Shown here: positions 1 through 8,239 of the stretch, in pieces | How the letters are laid out: each line of letters opens with the position of its first letter | Numbering within the stretch: the first letter of the stretch is position 1 | Origin: Pseudarthrobacter sp. NBSH8 | GTDB lineage: Bacteria > Actinomycetota > Actinomycetes > Actinomycetales > Micrococcaceae | Assembly (NCBI RefSeq): GCF_014217545.1 | Contig: NZ_CP043178.1 | Span: forward strand, 1,922,001-1,986,000 | DNA: 64,000 bases | Reading direction: 5' to 3' | Program-made: the position numbers and the translations under genes | Notes under the pieces: generated by a model | Told to the model about the DNA's origin: nothing | Seen by the model: the letters and a program-made list of their open reading frames with translations, nothing else | Database searches by the model: none

Positions 1-899
1 AGCTCCAGGGCGTTATCGACCGACGCGCCCTCCAGATGCCGGACCGTGGCCAACAATGTCGCCAGCCGACGCCCCGGCGGGTGCCTGCGGATCAGCGAGG
101 CATCCGCGCTCATCCCGTACCTGGCAAGCCCTCCCAGACGACGCGGCGGCACCAGCTTCTCAGCGTCGATGTCCGCCAGTCCCAGTCCCATGATCTCGGA
201 CACCTGATCCAAAGCCTTGATGATCACCAGCCCGCTCCCGCGCGGCGGCGGACCCTTACGCCAACGCTCCAGATCCGAAACCCGCGCTCCCGGCCTGACC
301 TCCAGCAGCCGGTCCAGGGCAAGCCGCTGACCGGGCGTGAGCAGGAGTTCGAGCTCGTTCCACAGCCGCTGGTTCGTGTCCTCGCGGACCTTCGCAACCA
401 GCCGCGTCAGCGTCGTCACCCCGGGCAGCAGCACCTTGCGTTCCCTCAGCCACGACACACCGTCGTGGAAGATCGCCTTCGGCCCGTCCCCGGACGTCCA
501 CGACCGGGCCGCGATCCACTCAACGAACTGTTCCTCGACGTCCGCGAAGTCCTTCCACCCGAACGCCTGCCGGATCTCCCACTGGTGCTCGAACCGGGTT
601 TTCTCCCGCTCTACATACCTTTTAAGGCACGACGGATCGGCCACGCCAACCTGCCCGGCAACGAAATCGACGACAGCGGTTGGAACATCCAGGGGATCTT
701 CCAGGAAAGCACCCAAATGACGAACAGTCGCAAGCTGGAGTCCAAACCCGAGCCTCATATGCTCGCCTCGACGCCGTCCTATCAGCACCAGGTCCGCGTC
801 GTCGAGGAAGAACACCCGATCCAGATCCGCCTGCGCCACCGTCGCAGCGTACCGACCATAGGCCCCAGCTTCAGCATCACTCAGAAACTCCACCGGCAT
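1..899 (-). CDS. tnpA: Tn3-family transposase, N-terminal part (runs off window)
   Basis: Reading the minus strand from an ATG at 899 gives an open frame to the window edge, beginning MPVEFLSDAEAGAYGRYAAT. Downstream stretches such as FGWKDFADVEEQFVEWIAAR and RPGARVSDLERWRKGPP are typical of the DUF4158 N-terminal domain of Tn3-family transposases. About 300 residues are visible; the catalytic DDE part would lie to the left of the window. The resolvase gene lies upstream on the same strand, as expected for a Tn3 unit. The protein would bind the terminal repeats and carry out replicative transposition. Whether it is intact cannot be judged from here. Confidence 0.85.
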   Translation of the reverse strand, partial: MPVEFLSDAEAGAYGRYAATVAQADLDRVFFLDDADLVLIGRRRGEHMRLGFGLQLATVRHLGAFLEDPLDVPTAVVDFVAGQVGVADPSCLKRYVEREKTRFEHQWEIRQAFGWKDFADVEEQFVEWIAARSWTSGDGPKAIFHDGVSWLRERKVLLPGVTTLTRLVAKVREDTNQRLWNELELLLTPGQRLALDRLLEVRPGARVSDLERWRKGPPPRGSGLVIIKALDQVSEIMGLGLADIDAEKLVPPRRLGGLARYGMSADASLIRRHPPGRRLATLLATVRHLEGASVDNALE

Positions 900-901
900 G
901 A

Positions 902-1018
902 AGTGAGGGTATCCCACGACACCGTCCACAACCCCGAAAAACCCACCAACATTGGCACGGTCAGTGGCGCCAAGCAGGCGACTAAACCCTCACTACCGCC
1001 ACTGACCGTTCCGATGTT
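902..1018. repeat. Interleaved inverted repeats between resolvase and transposase genes
   Basis: Two inverted-repeat pairs interleave here. One pair is agtgagggt (902-910) with accctcact (986-994). The other has 22-base arms at 948-969 and 997-1018 that differ at two positions; their shared core is acggtcagtggcg. The segment separates the resolvase stop from the transposase start. In Tn3 elements this kind of space often holds the resolution site (res) or a repressor-binding region. That role is inferred; no res consensus was confirmed. Confidence 0.5.
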
Positions 1019-1060
1019 GCTCAAGCCCCGACTCCGACCGGTCCGGCTGACCAGACATTT

Positions 1061-1657
1061 CTAGGCTTTAAGCAGCTTTGCGCCGTCAGGGCGTAGTTCC
1101 CCGTTGGGTGATACGTGCCGGTACAGGGTCTGGCGGGTGACGCCGAGTTCGGCGCAGAGATCGCTCACTTTTGTATCGTCCTTCCCCATGGAGGCCATAG
1201 CGAGCCGGAGCTTTGCGGGGGTCATCTTGAACGGGCGTCCACCCTTCCGGCCACGCGCATGCGCGGAAGCTAGGCCGGCCAGGGTGCGTTTGGAGATCAG
1301 CTCACGTTCGAACTCGGCTAGGGCTGCGAAGATCCCGAAGACGAGCTTCCCGGAAGCGGTGGTTGTATCAATTGCGGCCCCTTGGCCGGTGAGGACCTTC
1401 AGCCCGATGCCGCGTTCGGTCAGATCGTGGACGATGTTGACCAGATGGCGGAGGTCCCGGCCGAGCCGGTCGAGTTTCCAGACGAGCAGGGTATCCCCGC
1501 GGCGCAGCGCTTTGAGGCAGGCGGCCAGCTGCGGCCGGTCATCCTTCTTCCCCGAGGCCCTGTCCTCGTAGAGGGAATCCGCATCTATTCCGGCGGCCAG
1601 GAGCGCGTCGCACTGCAGGTCCGTGGTCTGGGAGCCGTCTGCCTTTGAGACGCGCAT
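1061..1657 (-). CDS. tnpR: Serine recombinase (Tn3 resolvase)
   Basis: This is a 198-residue small serine recombinase. The start MRVSKADGSQ holds the active-site serine at residue 4. It lacks the few extra residues (usually MLIGY) found in most relatives, although the upstream frame does read ...GEYMRVSK. CAGGGG lies seven bases before the ATG and supports this start. The region containing LVWKLDRLGRDLRHL and FAALAEFERELISKRT is the classic resolvase core. A C-terminal helix-turn-helix (GVTRQTLYRHV) should bind the res site. The protein would resolve cointegrates made by the neighbouring transposase. Confidence 0.93.
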   Translation of the reverse strand: MRVSKADGSQTTDLQCDALLAAGIDADSLYEDRASGKKDDRPQLAACLKALRRGDTLLVWKLDRLGRDLRHLVNIVHDLTERGIGLKVLTGQGAAIDTTTASGKLVFGIFAALAEFERELISKRTLAGLASAHARGRKGGRPFKMTPAKLRLAMASMGKDDTKVSDLCAELGVTRQTLYRHVSPNGELRPDGAKLLKA

Positions 1658-1706
1658 GTATTCGCCCCTGAAACACTCAACCTGGCGACGAAAACACCAA
1701 CACCGC

Positions 1707-1744
1707 GCACGGTATTGGCATTACAAAGCCCGCGGACACACCCC
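1707..1744. repeat. Candidate outer terminal repeat of the Tn3 element
   Basis: Read on the minus strand, this segment begins GGGGTGTGTCCGC. Tn3-family terminal repeats are about 38 bp and begin with GGGG, and an outer end is expected between the resolvase gene and the chromosomal IclR gene. The inner end does not show the usual TAAG, and no partner repeat lies in the window, so this is only a candidate. Confidence 0.3.
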
Positions 1745-1844
1745 ATAAACGCGACTGTAGTACTAGGACACCGCTGCCGGGCCGGCAAGCCTCTAACGAC
1801 TATCATTGAATGGAAGAGAAGGCGACAGTACGGGGGAGTCGATC

Positions 1845-2597
1845 GTGGCCAATTCAGGATCCGGTGATTCTGTGGTGGACCGTGTGGTCCGGGTCATCGC
1901 GGCCTTCCCGGAGAGGGTCACCGGTCTGCAGCTGTCCGAACTCGCGGAGCGGGCGGAGCTGCCCCTGAGCAGTGCGCATCGGCTGGTCCGGCAGCTCGCG
2001 GACCACGGATTCCTGGACCTCGGTGCCGGCGGGAACGTGCGCCTGGGGCTGCGGCTGTGGGAGCTCGTCAACCGTAATGCGCCCACACTGGCGCTCCGTC
2101 AGGCTGCCCTGCCGTTTATGGAGGACATCCAGCAGGTCCTGAAGCAGAACGTGAATCTGGCCGTGCTGGATGGCTGGGAAGCGCTCTTTGTGGAGCGGCT
2201 CTCGCGTCGTGGTTCTGTGGCCAACCGGGCCCGGGTTGCCGGGCGCATGCCGGTCCATATCTCTTCCGCCGGCCTGGCGTTGATGTCCCATCAATCGCGT
2301 GAGCTGCAGGCCGAGTACCTCGGGCAGTTCAGCGACCAGCGCGGCAAGGTGAGCGTCGGCGTCGTACGCCAACTGCTTGCTGAAACCGCGCAGCAGGGCT
2401 ACGCGCAACTCGCCGGCGTGGTGGACCCTGATACCTGGGGCATCGCGGTGCCGGTCATGGACGGCAAGCGCCGCACGGTGGCTGCACTGGGGGTTGTGGT
2501 CCCCTTGGCAGAGATGCGGCTTCAGGCCCTGGTGCCCGCAATTCAGACGGCGGCGCGGGGGATCGGGCGCCAACTCAGCGCCATGCCGACCGACTGA
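1845..2597 (+). CDS. IclR-family transcriptional regulator, probable pobA regulator
   Basis: About 250 residues. An N-terminal winged helix-turn-helix (GLQLSELAERAELPLSSAHR) is followed by the IclR effector domain, with the segment IAVPVMDGKRRTVAALGVVV near the end. I chose GTG at 1845 because GGGGGAG lies just upstream at 1832-1838; the frame also stays open to a TTG at 1806. It lies directly upstream of pobA on the same strand, so control of 4-hydroxybenzoate hydroxylation is likely, as with PobR-type IclR proteins. The effector is not determined by sequence. Confidence 0.88.
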   Translation: MANSGSGDSVVDRVVRVIAAFPERVTGLQLSELAERAELPLSSAHRLVRQLADHGFLDLGAGGNVRLGLRLWELVNRNAPTLALRQAALPFMEDIQQVLKQNVNLAVLDGWEALFVERLSRRGSVANRARVAGRMPVHISSAGLALMSHQSRELQAEYLGQFSDQRGKVSVGVVRQLLAETAQQGYAQLAGVVDPDTWGIAVPVMDGKRRTVAALGVVVPLAEMRLQALVPAIQTAARGIGRQLSAMPTD

Positions 2598-2604
2598 ACC
2601 CGGC

Positions 2605-2614
2605 TTCCATTCAA
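2605..2614. promoter_or_regulatory. Shared decamer before pobA and before its IclR gene
   Basis: The decamer TTCCATTCAA here is the reverse complement of TTGAATGGAA at 1806-1815, just upstream of the IclR start. A 10-base exact match placed before both genes could mark a regulator-binding half-site. This is inference from position and identity only. Confidence 0.35.
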
Positions 2615-2721
2615 CGGGATTCTTGTAACGCCTTTCGTTCGGCGCGGGTGACACTGATGGTAGAAGCCCACCGCAACCGCGGCGCCGACGCCGCCGGGCC
2701 CGCAACGAAGCGAGGAACACC

Positions 2722-3909
2722 ATGGCACGCACCACCATCACCACCCAAGTCGCCATCATGGGCGCAGGCCCTGCCGGCCTCATGCTCTCTCACCTGCTCG
2801 CCACGCAGGGCCTTGAATCGATTGTGGTGGAGATCCGCAGTCGCCAGGAAATCCAGGAAACCGTCCGCGCAGGCATCCTGGAACACGGCACGGTGAACCT
2901 GCTGGTGGACTCCGGCGTTTCGGACCGTGTGCTGCGCGAAGGCGACCGCCACGATGGCATCGAGCTGCGCTTCAACGGGGAGAGCCACCGGATCGACTTC
3001 AAGGACCTCGTGGGCGAGTCCGTCTGGCTCTATCCGCAGACGGACGTGTTCGCAGATCTCGCCGCGCGTCGGGCCGCCGACGGCGGCGACGTCCGCTACA
3101 GCGTCACGGACACCTCCGTTCAGGACCTCGAAGGCAAGCCGAAGGTCTGGTTCGCCGATGCCGATGGCGAGGAATTCGAGATCCAGGCGGACTTCCTTGT
3201 GGGTGCCGACGGTTCCCGAAGTTACTGCCGGCGCCAGGTGCCGGAGGCCTTACGGACCCAGTATTTCCATGAGTACCCGTTCGCCTGGTTCGGCATTCTG
3301 GCTGAGGCTCCGCGGAGCTCGGATGAGCTGATCTACGCCAACTCCGCGCACGGCTTCGCCCTGATCAGCCAGCGCACCGAGAAGGTCCAGCGGATGTACT
3401 TCCAGTGCGACCCCAAGGAAAACGTGGCTGAGTGGGAGGACGAGCGCATCTGGTCCGAGTTCGGCAAGCGTGTCAACGGGAACGGCTTCGAACTCAAGGA
3501 AGGCCCGGTCCTGGAAAAGATGGTCCTGCCGTTCCGCAGCTCCGTGCACACGCCCATGCGCCACGGCAACCTTTTCCTGGCCGGCGACGCCGCCCACACC
3601 GTTCCGCCCACCGGTGCCAAGGGCCTCAACCTCGCCATCCACGACGTCAAGGTCCTATTCGAAGGCCTCGACTCGTTCTACTCCACCAGCTCCACCGCGC
3701 TGCTTGACTCCTACAGCGACCGTGCCCTGGAACGGGTGTGGAAGGCCCAGCATTTCTCTTACTGGATGACGTCCATGCTTCATACGGTGCCTGGCGCCGA
3801 CGACTTCGACCGCGCCCGCCAACTCGGCGAGCTGCACTCCGTGGTCTCCTCCCGGCACGCCAGAGCATACCTGGCAGAGTCCTACACCGGCTGGCCGGGC
3901 GCGCTCTGA
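2722..3909 (+). CDS. pobA: 4-hydroxybenzoate 3-monooxygenase
   Basis: A 395-residue class A flavoprotein monooxygenase that turns 4-hydroxybenzoate into protocatechuate using NAD(P)H and oxygen. Three FAD motifs are visible: AIMGAGPAGLMLSHLL at the N terminus, FLVGADGSRSYCR near residue 158, and GNLFLAGDAAHTVPPTGAKG near residue 280. The length matches the PobA family. The ATG is preceded by GAGG. Protocatechuate would enter the beta-ketoadipate or another ring-cleavage route; those genes are not in this window. Confidence 0.95.
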   Translation: MARTTITTQVAIMGAGPAGLMLSHLLATQGLESIVVEIRSRQEIQETVRAGILEHGTVNLLVDSGVSDRVLREGDRHDGIELRFNGESHRIDFKDLVGESVWLYPQTDVFADLAARRAADGGDVRYSVTDTSVQDLEGKPKVWFADADGEEFEIQADFLVGADGSRSYCRRQVPEALRTQYFHEYPFAWFGILAEAPRSSDELIYANSAHGFALISQRTEKVQRMYFQCDPKENVAEWEDERIWSEFGKRVNGNGFELKEGPVLEKMVLPFRSSVHTPMRHGNLFLAGDAAHTVPPTGAKGLNLAIHDVKVLFEGLDSFYSTSSTALLDSYSDRALERVWKAQHFSYWMTSMLHTVPGADDFDRARQLGELHSVVSSRHARAYLAESYTGWPGAL

Positions 3910-3971
3910 GCCGCGCGGACCGCTTCGTGGGTCTCCTATGGGAATTCCTGCTGGACAAGCCCTGCTCTCCT

Positions 3972-4373
3972 TCACCGCATAACGGCGGCCACCGCGCCGA
4001 TCTCGACGAGTGCGCCGGGCACGCCCAGCCCGGCGACAAGTGCCGCGGTCACCAAGGCCGGTTCGTCGGACGCGAGTTCGGATGCGACCGCCCCGTACCC
4101 TGCTGCGAGGTCGACGCCATCGACGAAGAGCACAGTCCACTGCACGACGTCGGCGAGGGTCGCGCCGGCCGCGGCGAGAGCGGTCCGCGCGTTCTCGAGG
4201 GCGCGGACAGACTGGACGGCCACGTCGCCCTCTCCAACGAGTGCGCCGTTGGCGTCGACGGCGTTCTGTCCGCCGACGTAGATGGTGGTGGCGCCTGGTG
4301 GCACGATGGCGACGTGGCTGAAGGCCGGGCTCGAGACGAGGCCTTGGGGGCGGATGCGCTGTATGGATGCCAT
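3972..4373 (-). CDS. RidA family protein lacking the catalytic arginine
   Basis: A 133-residue YjgF/YER057c/UK114 (Rid) protein: the fold signature runs from VGGQNAVDANGALVGEGDVA to LVEIGAVAAVMR, including the conserved Glu near the C terminus. In active RidA imine deaminases a PARS-type segment carries the catalytic Arg; here the aligned segment reads PALV. It therefore probably belongs to a Rid subfamily without 2-iminoacid deaminase activity. It converges on pobA and is divergent from a broken flavin reductase gene. Substrate unknown. Confidence 0.85.
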   Translation of the reverse strand: MASIQRIRPQGLVSSPAFSHVAIVPPGATTIYVGGQNAVDANGALVGEGDVAVQSVRALENARTALAAAGATLADVVQWTVLFVDGVDLAAGYGAVASELASDEPALVTAALVAGLGVPGALVEIGAVAAVMR

Positions 4374-4448
4374 GCCTGTATGGTCTCACCGACCGTCGGC
4401 GAGGGGGAGGCCTCTCCGATGGACGTATCGGCTGTGAAAGGAAAGAAC

Positions 4449-4560
4449 ATGACGGAGCATTTTTTGATCTCACCCCCCAGCGCCTGCGGCACGCCCCTGG
4501 CCACTTTGCGCCCGGGCTGACGGTGATCACCGCGCTATCAAATGGGGTACTCGGAGGCGG
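4449..4560 (+). pseudogene. Remnant of a flavin reductase-like gene (5' end)
   Basis: ATG at 4449 with AAGGAAAG upstream opens MTEHF. A frame change in a run of six T bases then gives FDLTPQRLRHAPGHFAPG and LTVITALSNG, a good match to the N terminus of short-chain flavin reductases (HpaC/DIM6-type). After about 4556 the similarity stops, so both a frameshift and a truncation are present. An intact protein would supply reduced flavin to a two-component monooxygenase. No such oxygenase lies beside it. Confidence 0.65.
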
Positions 4561-4608
4561 GCCGGCGCCCGCTCGCTGCACCACTGCTACCGGTAAAAGC
4601 ACATAGAC

Positions 4609-4649
4609 GCAGAGTACGACGGCGGGGATCCTCCGCCGTCGTACTCTGC
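4609..4649. terminator. Strong hairpin upstream of adk
   Basis: Perfect 17-bp inverted repeat: arms 4609-4625 and 4633-4649 with a 7-base loop. Each arm contains the core acgacggcgg or its complement. There is no long T tract, which is common for actinobacterial terminators. Confidence 0.7.
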
Positions 4650-4740
4650 TGTCAGGCGCCGATGCAGCCCGGCCGCAACCTCCGGATCAGTAGCATCGGG
4701 CCAGGACGAAGACGTCCATATAGGCAGCAAGGAGTATTGA

Positions 4741-5334
4741 ATGACGAGAATGCTGATTATGGGTCCGCCCGGCTCGGGCAAGGGGACGCAGGCGGAACGG
4801 ATTTCGGAACGCCTCGGCGTTGTGGCCATTTCAACCGGCGATATCTTCCGCGCCAACGTCAAAGGCGGAACGCCACTGGGTTTGGAGGCCCGGAAGTACA
4901 TGGATAACGGAGACTTCGTGCCGGACAGCGTCACGAATGAGATGGTGCGCAACCGGCTCAGCCAGGACGACGCCAAGGAGGGATTTCTGCTGGACGGCTA
5001 CCCTCGCACGGTCGCGCAGGTGGACTACCTCGACGGAATCCTCGCTGCCGGCGAACAGAAACTCGGCGTGGTCCTGCAGTTGACCGCGGTCGACGAGGAA
5101 CTTGTCTCGCGCCTTTTGGGCCGGGCCAGGGAAACGGGCCGGAGCGATGACAACGAGAGCGTCATCCGTCACCGGCTGGACCTTTACCACCAGCAGACGG
5201 AGGCCGTGGTGGCCAGGTATGCCGGCCGCGGGATCCTTGCCGAGGTAGACGGGATGGGCGGGATCGAGGACGTCACGGACAGTGTCATGGGCAGGATCGA
5301 CGACGTGCTGAGCGCGCCCGCCCGCGGAGTGTAG
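4741..5334 (+). CDS. adk: Adenylate kinase
   Basis: A 197-residue short-form adenylate kinase (ATP + AMP to 2 ADP). It shows the P-loop GPPGSGKGTQ, the AMP-binding segment STGDIFRANV, FLLDGYPRT, and a short lid (GRARETGRSDDNES) without zinc cysteines. AAGGAG precedes the ATG by seven bases. It stands alone between two hairpins rather than in a ribosomal-protein/secY operon. It may therefore be a second adk copy, but the rest of the genome is not visible. Confidence 0.95.
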   Translation: MTRMLIMGPPGSGKGTQAERISERLGVVAISTGDIFRANVKGGTPLGLEARKYMDNGDFVPDSVTNEMVRNRLSQDDAKEGFLLDGYPRTVAQVDYLDGILAAGEQKLGVVLQLTAVDEELVSRLLGRARETGRSDDNESVIRHRLDLYHQQTEAVVARYAGRGILAEVDGMGGIEDVTDSVMGRIDDVLSAPARGV

Positions 5335-5351
5335 GAGGCGCAACAGCGTGT

Positions 5352-5381
5352 GAACGACGGCGGTCCCTCCCGCCGTCGTTC
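5352..5381. terminator. Hairpin downstream of adk
   Basis: Perfect 12-bp arms at 5352-5363 and 5370-5381 with a 6-base loop. They carry the same acgacggcgg core as the hairpin before adk. A likely terminator between adk and the convergent hpa operon. Confidence 0.7.
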
Positions 5382-5509
5382 GCCCGTGGGCGACTCCGAA
5401 TGATGCGTCCCGGCCCGTCTGGACCTGATTGGACGTCCGCCCGGTACTGGCCCGGCCTGAGGTCGACGGCGGGTCCCGGCGATCGAGTTGGTCGAGATCC
5501 TGGCCATGT

Positions 5510-6331
5510 TCAGTAGCTCGCGGGGGTTTCGCCGGCACCAGCCGGGATGTATTCGACGGCGAGTGCCTCGGAGCCGCGGGCCAGGAGGGCGACGTCGGCG
5601 CCCACCAGGACAAAGGCGGCGCCTGCCGCCAGGTAGTGGCGGGCTGTGTCGGGGTTGAAGGCGTTGACACCCGCGGGCTTCGCGGCTGCCTTGGCGGCGG
5701 CGAGGCAGTGTTCGACGGCGGCGCGTACCTTGGGGTGTTCCTGCTGTCCCAGCAGGCCCATGGAGGCGGCGAGGTCGGATGGTCCCAGGAAGATGGCGTC
5801 CACACCGTCCACGGCCAGGATCTCCTCGACGGTCTCAACTGCCGCCTTCGATTCGATCTGCACCGTGAGGCTGATGGTTTCTGACGCGCGGGCGAGATAG
5901 TCCGGGATACGGTTCCAGCGTGAGGCCCGGGCGAGGGCGGACCCTACGCCGCGGACGCCGTGCGGCGGGTAGCGGGTGGCGTCGACGGCGGCCTCCGCTT
6001 CGGCAACAGAGTTGACCATGGGAATCAGCAGGTTCTGCACTCCAATGTCGAGGTATTGCTTGATCAGCACGGTGTCGTTGACCGGCGGCCGGACCAGCAC
6101 CTGGACCGGGTAGCCGCTAACGGCCTGCAGCTGCGCCAGGATGGATTCGAGGCTGTTGGGGCTGTGTTCGGCGTCGACCAGGAGCCAGTCCAGGCCGGAT
6201 CCGGCGCACAGTTCGGCGATGAGCGGGCTGCCGGAGCAGACCCACATCCCGGCCAGTGGACGGCCGGCAGCGCCGGTGTGGTTGCGCAGCGCATCGCGGA
6301 AAGTGTTGTCCGGTTCTATTCGAAGCGGCAT
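5510..6331 (-). CDS. hpaI: 4-hydroxy-2-oxoheptanedioate aldolase
   Basis: About 273 residues, HpcH/HpaI class II pyruvate aldolase. It cleaves 4-hydroxy-2-oxoheptanedioate to pyruvate and succinic semialdehyde, the last step of homoprotocatechuate meta-cleavage. WLLVDAEHSPNS (catalytic His), TVQIESKAAVE (metal-binding Glu) and FLGPSDLAASMG (metal-binding Asp) are clear. I chose the ATG at 6331 with GGGAG seven bases upstream; the longer frame to 6388 lies inside hpaH. The start overlaps the hpaH stop by 16 bases, suggesting coupled translation. Confidence 0.93.
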   Translation of the reverse strand: MPLRIEPDNTFRDALRNHTGAAGRPLAGMWVCSGSPLIAELCAGSGLDWLLVDAEHSPNSLESILAQLQAVSGYPVQVLVRPPVNDTVLIKQYLDIGVQNLLIPMVNSVAEAEAAVDATRYPPHGVRGVGSALARASRWNRIPDYLARASETISLTVQIESKAAVETVEEILAVDGVDAIFLGPSDLAASMGLLGQQEHPKVRAAVEHCLAAAKAAAKPAGVNAFNPDTARHYLAAGAAFVLVGADVALLARGSEALAVEYIPAGAGETPASY

Positions 6332-7101
6332 GTGATGGCTCCCAGGGGTCCGTAGTCGGCGTGGACGGTGTCGCCCTTGGACACCCACAGTGGGCGGGTG
6401 AAGGACCCGGCGAGGATGATGTCCCCGGCTTTCATACTGTCCCCGTGGGCGGCTATTTTGTTGGCGAGCCAGTGCACCCCGTTGGCGGGGTGGTCCAGGA
6501 CGCCGGCGGCCACGCCGGTCTCTTCGACGGTCTGGTTTTTGTAGAGGATTGCCGAGACCCAGCGGAGGTCGACGGCGTCGGGCTTGACCGGGTTGCCGCC
6601 GATCACCATGGCGCCCATCGCGGCGTTGTCCGCGATGGTGTCCACGATGGTCCGGCCCTCCATTTCGATGCGGGAGTCCAGGATCTCCAGGGCCGGGACC
6701 ACGTAGTCGGTCGCGTCCAGGACGTCGAAGATGGTGCAGCCGGGTCCGGCCAGGTCCTTTTTCAGCACGAAAGCCAGCTCCACTTCCACCCGTGGATGGG
6801 TGTACTGGTCCCCCTGAACCGAGCAGCCGGTCCCTAGCACCATGTCATCGAAGATGGCGCCGTAGTCCGGTTCGGTGATGCCAGTGGCGGCCTGCATGGC
6901 CTTGGACGTCAGGCCGATCTTGCGGCCCACCAGCTTGCGGCCGGCGTCCTCGTTGCGCCGCCGCCACAGCTGCTGCACCGCGTAGGAGTCCTCCACGGTC
7001 ATGTCCGGGTAGCGGGCCGTGAGGCGGGGGACAGGGGTCCGGGTCCGGGCGGCCGCCAGGAGTTCATCGGCGATGGCCTCAATCGTCTTCGCGTCCAGCA
7101 T
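6316..7101 (-). CDS. hpaH: 2-oxohept-3-ene-1,7-dioate hydratase
   Basis: A 261-residue protein of the MhpD/HpaH hydratase family. It hydrates 2-oxohept-3-enedioate to 4-hydroxy-2-oxoheptanedioate, the substrate of the next enzyme. Metal-binding acids lie in RVEVELAFVLKKD and ALEILDSRI. It sits two bases after hpaD and overlaps hpaI. Relatives act in the catechol meta pathway, but the neighbours favour the homoprotocatechuate role. Confidence 0.92.
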   Translation of the reverse strand: MLDAKTIEAIADELLAAARTRTPVPRLTARYPDMTVEDSYAVQQLWRRRNEDAGRKLVGRKIGLTSKAMQAATGITEPDYGAIFDDMVLGTGCSVQGDQYTHPRVEVELAFVLKKDLAGPGCTIFDVLDATDYVVPALEILDSRIEMEGRTIVDTIADNAAMGAMVIGGNPVKPDAVDLRWVSAILYKNQTVEETGVAAGVLDHPANGVHWLANKIAAHGDSMKAGDIILAGSFTRPLWVSKGDTVHADYGPLGAITCRFE

Positions 7102-7103
7102 GG

Positions 7104-8201
7104 CTACAACTGCGCCCCGAGCTTGAAGCCCTTTTTCTGTTCAACGGCGCCGGCGCCTTCTCCTTCTGTTTTTCGCGTGTAGGAGAAGCCGTCGGCGCCG
7201 ACGGTGACGGCCATTTCGGAGGCGTCGGTGCGTTCGATGACGGGCTGGGGGTTGCCGTCCAGGTCCAGGACCAGGGAGGCCTCGGTGTACCAGGACGGGA
7301 CGACGGGGTTGCCCCACCAGTCGCGGCGCTGGTTGTCGTGGACGTCCCAGGTGATGGTGGGGTTGTCCGGGTCGCCGGTGTAGTAGTCCTGGGTGTAGAT
7401 CTCGATGCGGTGCCCGTCGGGGTCCAGGATGTAGAGGTAGAAGGCGTTGGAGACGCCGTGCCGGCCGGGGCCGCGTTCGATCCGGTCGCTGATGCGCAGG
7501 GCGCCCATCTTGTCGCAGATTTGGATGATGTTGTGTTTTTCGTGGGTGGCGAAGGCGACGTGGTGCATGCGCGGGCCGTTGCCGCCGGTCAGGGCGGTGT
7601 CGTGGACGGTCTGTTTGCGGTGCATCCACGCAGCGTACGTGACGCCGTCGGAGTCCTTGATGTCCTCGGAGACGCGGAAGCCGAGGTCTTCGAGGTATTT
7701 GCGGCCCTTGGGGACGTCGGGGGTGACCTGGTTGAAGTGGTCCAGGCGGACCAGTTCACCGGCGGAGTAGAGGTCGTAGCGCTGGGTGAGGCGTTCGACG
7801 TGCTCGGTCTCGTAGAAGAATTCGTAGGGGAAGCCCAGGGGGTCTTCGACGCGGACGGAGTCGCCGATGCCCTTGGTGAAGCCTTCCTTGCGGCGCTCAA
7901 CCCGGCAGCCCAGTTCCTTGTAGTAGGCCTCGGCGGCGTCCACTTCGGCGGGGGACTTCACCCGGTAGGCGAAGGCGGCGACGGCGGCGATGGGTCCCTT
8001 GCGGAGCACCAGGTTGTGGTGGATGAACTCCTCGAAGGAGCGCAGGTAGATGTTGGTCTCGTCTTCTTCGGTGACGTGCAGGCCGAGGAGATCAACGTAG
8101 AACGCGCGGGACGTGGCGAGGTCGGTGACCACAATTTCCATGTAGGCGCAGCGGACAATGTCCGGGGCCGGGACCGTGGGGGTGGGAACGAATTTTGTCA
8201 T
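7104..8201 (-). CDS. hpaD: Homoprotocatechuate 2,3-dioxygenase (MndD/HpaD type)
   Basis: A 365-residue type I extradiol dioxygenase that opens the ring of 3,4-dihydroxyphenylacetate. The metal ligands fall at H155 (RLDHFNQ), H214 (MHHVAFAT) and E267 (GHRIEIYT), with second-sphere H200, N157 and Y257. These numbers match those published for the Brevibacterium fuscum enzyme and the Arthrobacter globiformis MndD. Whether the metal is Mn(II) or Fe(II) cannot be told from sequence. It lies between hpaE and hpaH in one operon. Confidence 0.95.
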   Translation of the reverse strand: MTKFVPTPTVPAPDIVRCAYMEIVVTDLATSRAFYVDLLGLHVTEEDETNIYLRSFEEFIHHNLVLRKGPIAAVAAFAYRVKSPAEVDAAEAYYKELGCRVERRKEGFTKGIGDSVRVEDPLGFPYEFFYETEHVERLTQRYDLYSAGELVRLDHFNQVTPDVPKGRKYLEDLGFRVSEDIKDSDGVTYAAWMHRKQTVHDTALTGGNGPRMHHVAFATHEKHNIIQICDKMGALRISDRIERGPGRHGVSNAFYLYILDPDGHRIEIYTQDYYTGDPDNPTITWDVHDNQRRDWWGNPVVPSWYTEASLVLDLDGNPQPVIERTDASEMAVTVGADGFSYTRKTEGEGAGAVEQKKGFKLGAQL

Positions 8202-8239
8202 CGGGTTCTCTCTTCTTTGAAAGGGTTTTAGGGGAAGGG

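Noticed and set aside
36..1064. Long plus-strand frame opposite the transposase
   Set aside because: Its product is Arg/Pro-rich without a family, while the minus strand encodes a clear Tn3 transposase start. It is a shadow frame.
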